A stretch of 64,000 nucleotides of DNA. Origin: UBA2450 sp045226015. GTDB taxonomy: Bacteria; Bacillota_I; Bacilli_A; RFN20; CAG-826. The notes under the pieces are model-generated. The model was given only the letters and a program-made list of their open reading frames with translations. It was not told the DNA's origin and did no database searches. Numbering within the stretch: position 1 is the stretch's first letter; each line of letters opens with the position of its first letter. Location of the stretch: assembly GCA_045226015.1 (NCBI GenBank), contig JBGVBY010000021.1:1-64000 (forward strand). The letters run 5' to 3'. This document shows positions 58,902 to 64,000 of the stretch, piece by piece. A program made the translations under genes and the position numbers.

Positions 58902-59711
58902 CTACATTATATTTTTATTTTTAAATAAAGTGTACATCTTTAAATAGTCACTTGGAGAAATATTCTCCGGTCTCTTATTTTTATCGATGTTAAGTTCGTT
59001 GAGAACACTTTCAATAGCTTCGGTATCTTTAAAGGTGTTCTTTAAATTATTCCAAATAGTCTTCCTACGATTAAGGAATAAAGATTTTGTCATCTTATAA
59101 ACTTTAATCGCATCTTCTTTAGAAGTTATAGGATTATAGTCGAACACAAAGACACAAGAATTACACTTTGGTGCTGGATAAAATGAACCAGGCTTAACTG
59201 TGATGGTTTTTCTAGTAGTTCCTAATAAATGAACAAGCACACTAGTAGGACCATAATTCTCACCTTCGACATCATAAAAGCGATTGAACGCTTCACTTTG
59301 GCACATAAGCACCATCTTTTTAGCGTTGCTGCTAAGTAATAAGAAAGTAACAAGTTCAGTAGTGATGTTATAAGGTAAGTTACCAATGATTTTGTCGTAT
59401 TTAGAGATATCAATCTTTCTAACATCGTTAAGGATGTAATTTATTTTGTCTCCGTAAAAGATTTTTAAAAAATCAATCATACGAAAATCAATATCACAAA
59501 CATCAAGATCACATGAATCAACCAGAAAATGAGTTAAAGAACCTAAACCAGGACCAATTTCTAATACTTTGTCACTGGATTCTAACTCAAGTTCATTAAC
59601 AATTGACTCGGCGATAGTGGGTTCCACAAGAAAATTTTGTCCATAATCCTTATCAGGACGAACATTACATTTGTTCACTAATTCATTAATGTTATTACGA
59701 TTAATTTCCAT
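58902..59711 (-). CDS. rsmA: 16S rRNA dimethyladenosine transferase KsgA/RsmA
   Basis: A 269-residue enzyme that dimethylates two adenines in helix 45 of 16S rRNA. Motifs: DYGQNFLVEPTIAESIV, EIGPGLGSLTHFL (SAM), and the catalytic NLPYNITTELV. It overlaps rnmV by 11 nt. Confidence 0.95.
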   Translation of the reverse strand: MEINRNNINELVNKCNVRPDKDYGQNFLVEPTIAESIVNELELESSDKVLEIGPGLGSLTHFLVDSCDLDVCDIDFRMIDFLKIFYGDKINYILNDVRKIDISKYDKIIGNLPYNITTELVTFLLLSSNAKKMVLMCQSEAFNRFYDVEGENYGPTSVLVHLLGTTRKTITVKPGSFYPAPKCNSCVFVFDYNPITSKEDAIKVYKMTKSLFLNRRKTIWNNLKNTFKDTEAIESVLNELNIDKNKRPENISPSDYLKMYTLFKNKNIM

Positions 59712-60231
59712 TGAGTAATTCTCTAATTTCTTGCGGTTTAATTCTTAAAATATTTAGTTGGTTTTGTATAGAATTAAGATTTCCTTCTATTAACCTATAT
59801 CTGTCGATGATAATCTGCCTTGATTTGTTGGCATCTTTACTAAGAGACACATAAGTTGATAAGTCATAATCATATGTCTCAATAGGTCTATCAACCACAA
59901 ACTCTTTAAGAGCGTCTAAGACAGCTTCTTTGGTGGATTCAGCAATACCTTTCTTTTTGCAATTTTTTCGGTAAATTTGCGGACATTTTGCCTCAAATAC
60001 CCCATTAATTTCTGATTTAAGCTTATTTCTAATTGTTTCACCAGCTTCATCAGAATCAGTAAAAATTATGAGTTTATTTACATTGCTTGCTGATTTTAAA
60101 AATTCGATTTTTTTGTTATTAAGATCATAACCATTGGTGGTGAAAAATAACGCATTTAGAAACGAAGATAAATAACTTACATCTTCTTTTCCTTCGACTA
60201 TCAAAACACCATCAATATTTATCTTATTCAT
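59701..60231 (-). CDS. rnmV: Ribonuclease M5
   Basis: A 176-residue Toprim-domain nuclease that matures 5S rRNA. The N-terminal Toprim motif is VLIVEGKEDVSYL, and the acidic metal site is IIFTDSDEAGETIRN. The order tatD-rnmV-rsmA is that of Bacillus. It overlaps both neighbours by about 10 nt. Confidence 0.94.
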   Translation of the reverse strand: MNKINIDGVLIVEGKEDVSYLSSFLNALFFTTNGYDLNNKKIEFLKSASNVNKLIIFTDSDEAGETIRNKLKSEINGVFEAKCPQIYRKNCKKKGIAESTKEAVLDALKEFVVDRPIETYDYDLSTYVSLSKDANKSRQIIIDRYRLIEGNLNSIQNQLNILRIKPQEIRELLNGN

Positions 60232-60997
60232 CGATATTAAATAATGAACACGTATTCTTATAAATTACATCTTCAAGATGCTTTTTACTCATGTCTTTGA
60301 GTCTAGCTATTTCATCTAAAACTAGGCACAAATATTTAGGTTCGTTCTTTTCTCCTCTATGTGGATGAGGTGTTAAAAATGGACAATCGGTTTCGATCAC
60401 TAATTTATCTAGTGGAACTTCTTCGGCGACTTCTTTTGGAGTTTTTGCATTAGTGAATGTAACCGTTCCACCTAATGCGATATATAATCCTAACTTAATT
60501 ACCTGATGCATTGTTTCAACACTACCACTATAGCAGTGCATAACTCCTCCATATAAAGGTCTATGTTCTCTTAATATAGCAACACAGTCTTCGGTGCTTT
60601 CTCTATTATGGATTGAGATTGGTAAATGGTGTTCATTTGCAAAATCAATTTGCTTAATAAACCATCTTTTTTGTTCTTCTCTTAAATCGATATCTTTAAC
60701 CCAGTGATAATCTAGGCCTATTTCTCCAATAGCGACTACTTTCTTATCTTCGATTAAAGACATTGTTTCTTGATAATCAGAATCGCTTACACCTTCTATT
60801 TCAGTTGGATGAAATCCGATAGCAGCGTAGCATTCCTTATACTTATTAGCGATCTCAGCCGCTAAAAAGCTACTCTTTTTGTCATAGCCAACAACCAAAA
60901 ACTTATTTACTCCAGTCTTTTTCGCGGCCTCTATGACCTCGTCAATTCTAGGATATAAATTGTCGTCATTTAAATGACAGTGGCTATCAAAAAGCAT
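60224..60997 (-). CDS. tatD: TatD-family metal-dependent DNase
   Basis: A 257-residue TIM-barrel hydrolase. Metal ligands: FDSHCHLND at the start, IGEIGLDYHW, SIHNREST, VMHCYSGS, and the final VIETDCPFLTP. ATG 60997 is chosen because the domain starts there. It lies 1 nt after the mnmE stop; a longer frame to 61060 overlaps mnmE. Confidence 0.94.
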   Translation of the reverse strand: MLFDSHCHLNDDNLYPRIDEVIEAAKKTGVNKFLVVGYDKKSSFLAAEIANKYKECYAAIGFHPTEIEGVSDSDYQETMSLIEDKKVVAIGEIGLDYHWVKDIDLREEQKRWFIKQIDFANEHHLPISIHNRESTEDCVAILREHRPLYGGVMHCYSGSVETMHQVIKLGLYIALGGTVTFTNAKTPKEVAEEVPLDKLVIETDCPFLTPHPHRGEKNEPKYLCLVLDEIARLKDMSKKHLEDVIYKNTCSLFNIDE

Positions 60998-60998
60998 A

Positions 60999-62327
60999 TT
61001 ATTTACCAACACAGAATCTTGAGAAGATTTCTTTAGAAATATCTCTTTGATTGTATTCACCTAAAATCTCTAAAATCGCGTTATAAGCATCGTTAAGAGA
61101 AACGCTCACAAGATCAACAGGTAAATCGTTTAATGCATCTTCTTTCGCTTTTAATAACGATTCTTTCGCGTTTCTTAATAAACCTAGTTGTCTAGTGTTA
61201 TTTAGTGAAGGTGTTTTATACGTGTCTTCTTTTAAACCAAGCTTTTCATATATCGCATTTTTAAGTTCGCTTATCTCATTATTTTTAGCAGAAATGAAAA
61301 CACCTTTTCCTTCATTGACTAATCCTTTATCGATTTTATTAAAGGCAATAATATGTGGAACATCTTCCACGAGTTTTAATATTTTCTTATCTTCTTCATC
61401 TAATGAATTAGAAGCATCTAAAAGCACGATAACTAGGTCAGCCTTTTTGATTAAATCTTTAGATTTATTAACTCCAATAGATTCCACTAAATCGTTAACA
61501 TCTCTAATCCCAGCGGTGTCTAATAGATGTAAAACAATACCGTTAAGATTGATTTCACCTTCAACAACATCTCTAGTAGTTCCCGCTATATCAGTAACGA
61601 TAGCTTTTGATTCTCCTAATAAAGCGTTTAATAAAGATGATTTACCAACGTTAGGTTTACCAACTAAAGCAACTTTAATACCTTCTTTAATGATTAAACC
61701 TTTTTCGCCTTCGCTGACGAGTCTGTCTATAACAGGTAATAGTTCATCAACAACTTCAACAATATTGCTCTTATTAGCAACTTCTATATCTTCATATTCT
61801 GGATAATCGATATTAACTTCTATCAAAGATATAATATCAGCGATTCTCTTTTTAATAGGAAGGATGAGTTTAGATGTTTCTCCATTCAAAGATAACAAAG
61901 ATAGTTCTTTTGCTTCTTTAGTAGTCGCATTAATCACATCATTAATTGCTTCCGCTTGAATCAAATCAATACGATTGTTAAGGAACGCTCTAGAGGAATA
62001 TTCTCCGTTAGTAGCGAGTCTAGCACCTTTAGTTAATAAAAGTTGAATAATCTCATTAGCGATCAATAAAGAACCATGACATATAATCTCAACAAGATCT
62101 TCTCCAGTAAAAGATTTAGGTCCCTTATAAACCGCTAAAACAACTTCATCAGCAGTCTTGTTGTCGTCAATAATTTTCCCCACTAAAAGAGTGCGTTCTT
62201 TGATATCACGGATATCTTTAGAAAAGCACTTAGAAACAATATCAAAAGCATCTCTTCCACTTACTCTAATAATGTGGAGAGCACTTTTCATTGGGGCTGT
62301 AGCAAGAGCAACGATTGTTTCTAACAT
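60999..62327 (-). CDS. mnmE: tRNA modification GTPase MnmE
   Basis: A 442-residue GTPase that with MnmG adds the carboxymethylaminomethyl group at U34 of tRNAs. Formyl-THF-binding N-terminal domain, then G motifs VALVGKPNVGKSSLLNAL, DIAGTTRD, DTAGIRD and NKID, ending in the conserved FCVGK. mnmG is not in the window. Confidence 0.97.
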   Translation of the reverse strand: MLETIVALATAPMKSALHIIRVSGRDAFDIVSKCFSKDIRDIKERTLLVGKIIDDNKTADEVVLAVYKGPKSFTGEDLVEIICHGSLLIANEIIQLLLTKGARLATNGEYSSRAFLNNRIDLIQAEAINDVINATTKEAKELSLLSLNGETSKLILPIKKRIADIISLIEVNIDYPEYEDIEVANKSNIVEVVDELLPVIDRLVSEGEKGLIIKEGIKVALVGKPNVGKSSLLNALLGESKAIVTDIAGTTRDVVEGEINLNGIVLHLLDTAGIRDVNDLVESIGVNKSKDLIKKADLVIVLLDASNSLDEEDKKILKLVEDVPHIIAFNKIDKGLVNEGKGVFISAKNNEISELKNAIYEKLGLKEDTYKTPSLNNTRQLGLLRNAKESLLKAKEDALNDLPVDLVSVSLNDAYNAILEILGEYNQRDISKEIFSRFCVGK

Positions 62328-62341
62328 AATAGTCTATTTCC

Positions 62342-62362
62342 TAAAAAGCACCCATAGGGTGC
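62342..62362 (-). terminator. Terminator after jag
   Basis: GCACCC (62348-62353) pairs with GGGTGC (62357-62362) around ATA. In minus-strand reading TTTTT follows. It separates yidC-jag from the mnmE operon. Confidence 0.88.
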
Positions 62363-62371
62363 ATTTAGTGG

Positions 62372-62989
62372 TTATTCTTGTTCTTCCTTACTTTCAACGT
62401 AGATGATTTGAACTTGTCTATGGCTTCCTTCACCGATAGATTCAGTTCTGACGTTTCTCCATCCATTTAATGCATTGTGGATCGCACGTCTTTCATCTGC
62501 AGGCATTGGATCAAAAGTATAAGTTGTCTTACTTCTTTGAACGTCCTTAGCGGTCTTTCTAGCAAGTCTTTCAAGTTTAGAATACTTGTTGTCTTTATAA
62601 CCATTGATATCAATTAGTACTCTAAATCTCTTATGGAAATGATTGTTAGTGGCTAACTTTGTTAGTTCGTTTAAAGCTTGAAGAGTGACACCATTCTTTC
62701 CAATTAAAATTGGATTATGGGTGCTATCTAATGTAATTCTAATGACATCGTCATCAAGTTTGCTTTTAACTGAACTTTCAATACCTAAAGCGTCAGTAAC
62801 GTTAAGAAGATAATCTTCCGCGTATCTGATTACATCAGAGAGATCATATACTTCAATTTGAACCTTTTTAGAAAAGATACCAACGGTTTTACCGTTATCG
62901 ATATAAATAAGATCTTTAACAGCAACACCGGTTTCATTAGAAGCCTTTTCTAAAGCTTCTTGGACATTTTTTCCTGTATATGTTTCCAT
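62372..62989 (-). CDS. khpB: RNA-binding protein Jag/KhpB (EloR)
   Basis: A 205-residue RNA-binding protein: Jag-N domain (METYTGKNVQEALEKASNET), KH domain (NPILIGKNGVTLQALNELTK) and R3H domain (MPADERRAIHNALNGWRNVR). In streptococci it controls cell elongation. It follows yidC by 9 nt. Confidence 0.94.
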   Translation of the reverse strand: METYTGKNVQEALEKASNETGVAVKDLIYIDNGKTVGIFSKKVQIEVYDLSDVIRYAEDYLLNVTDALGIESSVKSKLDDDVIRITLDSTHNPILIGKNGVTLQALNELTKLATNNHFHKRFRVLIDINGYKDNKYSKLERLARKTAKDVQRSKTTYTFDPMPADERRAIHNALNGWRNVRTESIGEGSHRQVQIIYVESKEEQE

Positions 62990-62998
62990 ATTGTCTCC

Positions 62999-64000
62999 TT
63001 ATTTTTTGCTGTGTTTTTTCATCGCCACTTGAGTGATTAAGGTTTGTCCGATGGAGAACAACGCTCCGATGAACCAATAAATACCCATAGCACTAACAAG
63101 TGAGAAGCCCATGAAGATGATTAAAGCAAGCATCACATAGGTGAAAATTTTCATTGTCTTATTTTGTTGTGATTGAGCAGGGTTCTTTCCAAGTTTTGGA
63201 GAATTCTTAGCTTTCATCTTTTGGATGAATTGAGGTAAGAGCATGCTAACAGTTTGAGCAAGCGCCATAAAGAGGAAGAGTAATAAAGCGGTAACCGCTC
63301 CATAGCTTCCGGCAGCACTCCAATATTTAGCTGAGAAGAGCATGTCTTTAATACCTAAATCAAGGCGCATACCAAGAAGTGTACCATTGGTAATCGCACT
63401 AGATCCGCTTAAAGCACCCCATACACAAATAAAGACAGGGAATTGAATAATCATTACAAGTAAACTTGTAAATGGATTAACTTTGTTCTTTTTGTAGAGT
63501 CGATTCATTTCTTCCGCCATACGTTGTTTCTCAATTTGAGAAGAATTGGCGTTAGGATATTTAGCTTGAATCTTTTGAATTTCAGGTTGTAATTCTGTCA
63601 TCTTTGCAGAACTCTTTGTTTGCTTAAATGTTGCAAGAAGCATAAGTGAACGAAGAATTAAGGTAATGAAGATAATACCTAAGCATGCTGCCCATCCAGC
63701 GGATGAACCAGATGCAACAAATCCTCCAACGATTTGGTCAACTAACCAACCGATTGGATAGACTAATAATCCTTCAAAGAAACCTTTAGACCAGGCATAT
63801 CCCCAACTCTTAGCGTTGATATAGACACCTTCGGTGCTATAACCATATGAGCCATACATATCTTCTTTAGTTGTTAAACATGTACGATATGTAGCAGCAC
63901 TACTTTGAATTGAAGAACAGAATGTGATGGTGAAATCATATCCTGGACATTTGTCACTGGTGACAGTTTCTCTAACTTGTTTGTCGACTTTGTTATACAT
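62999..64000 (-). CDS. yidC: Membrane protein insertase YidC, 5' end off the window
   Basis: 333 residues of the C-terminal part are visible. The conserved five-helix insertase core is present: GWLVDQIVGGF, ITLILRSLMLLATFKQ, the loop KIQAKYPNANS, and PVFICVWGALSG. It lacks a signal peptide at the visible end, so the ATG at 64000 is probably an internal Met and the gene continues to the right. rnpA and rpmH are expected beyond. Confidence 0.92.
   Translation of the reverse strand: MYNKVDKQVRETVTSDKCPGYDFTITFCSSIQSSAATYRTCLTTKEDMYGSYGYSTEGVYINAKSWGYAWSKGFFEGLLVYPIGWLVDQIVGGFVASGSSAGWAACLGIIFITLILRSLMLLATFKQTKSSAKMTELQPEIQKIQAKYPNANSSQIEKQRMAEEMNRLYKKNKVNPFTSLLVMIIQFPVFICVWGALSGSSAITNGTLLGMRLDLGIKDMLFSAKYWSAAGSYGAVTALLLFLFMALAQTVSMLLPQFIQKMKAKNSPKLGKNPAQSQQNKTMKIFTYVMLALIIFMGFSLVSAMGIYWFIGALFSIGQTLITQVAMKKHSKK

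Overview
The window is a low-GC, gene-dense chromosomal segment from a Bacillota bacterium. Gene order points to the Bacilli or a Mollicutes-related lineage (RF39, Acholeplasma or Izemoplasma-like). Supporting order includes dnaX-ybaB-recR-tmk-holB-PSP1-rsmI, prfA-prmC-tsaC-rpiB, comFA-comFC-secA-prfB, and yidC-jag-mnmE. The genetic code is standard: UGA terminates reading frames and prfB (RF2) carries its usual UGA frameshift site, so this is not a code-4 mycoplasma. The yidC-jag-mnmE order suggests that oriC lies beyond the right edge. Lineage is inferred from synteny and protein character only.

Layout. 1-8.4 kb: partial tRNA-Ala, a SHOCT membrane protein, a zinc-ribbon protein, small membrane proteins, a ROK sugar kinase, a GtrA-like protein, a sirtuin and gpsA. 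8.4-9.05 kb: no long gene, but a tandem repeat in which each unit has a structured leader, a strong Shine-Dalgarno and a 19-20 residue hydrophobic peptide. 9.1-18.5 kb: ppdK, an FGGY kinase, a DUF2442-XRE regulator, and a TetR-controlled ABC exporter pair. 18.6-28.3 kb: a 5'-nucleotidase-like lipoprotein, an ATP-grasp/GrpB/ATP-grasp trio, an RluA-type synthase, DUF1538 with two PII-like proteins, and a lysine-rich DUF2188 protein. 28.4-39.3 kb: typA, the dnaX-rsmI operon and the divergent prfA-rpiB operon.

39.3-42.8 kb is the oddest part. A comF promoter region is followed by a decayed 5' piece of comFA, a small basic ORF, a second decayed comFA piece, a related small basic ORF, about 530 bp of inverted-repeat-rich noncoding DNA, and then comFA (no normal in-frame start codon) and comFC. 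The comFA pieces share a TGTGGTTC core inside the Walker A codons, as if small cassettes entered that motif repeatedly. The control region upstream closely matches the one before the hydrophobic-peptide repeats at 8.45 kb, so the two loci may be co-regulated.

42.8-64 kb: secA, prfB, a YitT protein, uvrB, a carbohydrate-binding lipoprotein, secG, an acyltransferase, an M6 metalloprotease lipoprotein, and a membrane spermidine-synthase-like protein. It ends with the operon mnmE-tatD-rnmV-rsmA-ispE-glmU (short), preceded by jag and yidC. Several genes have an extended -10 box 6-7 nt before the start codon and no Shine-Dalgarno, which suggests leaderless transcripts.
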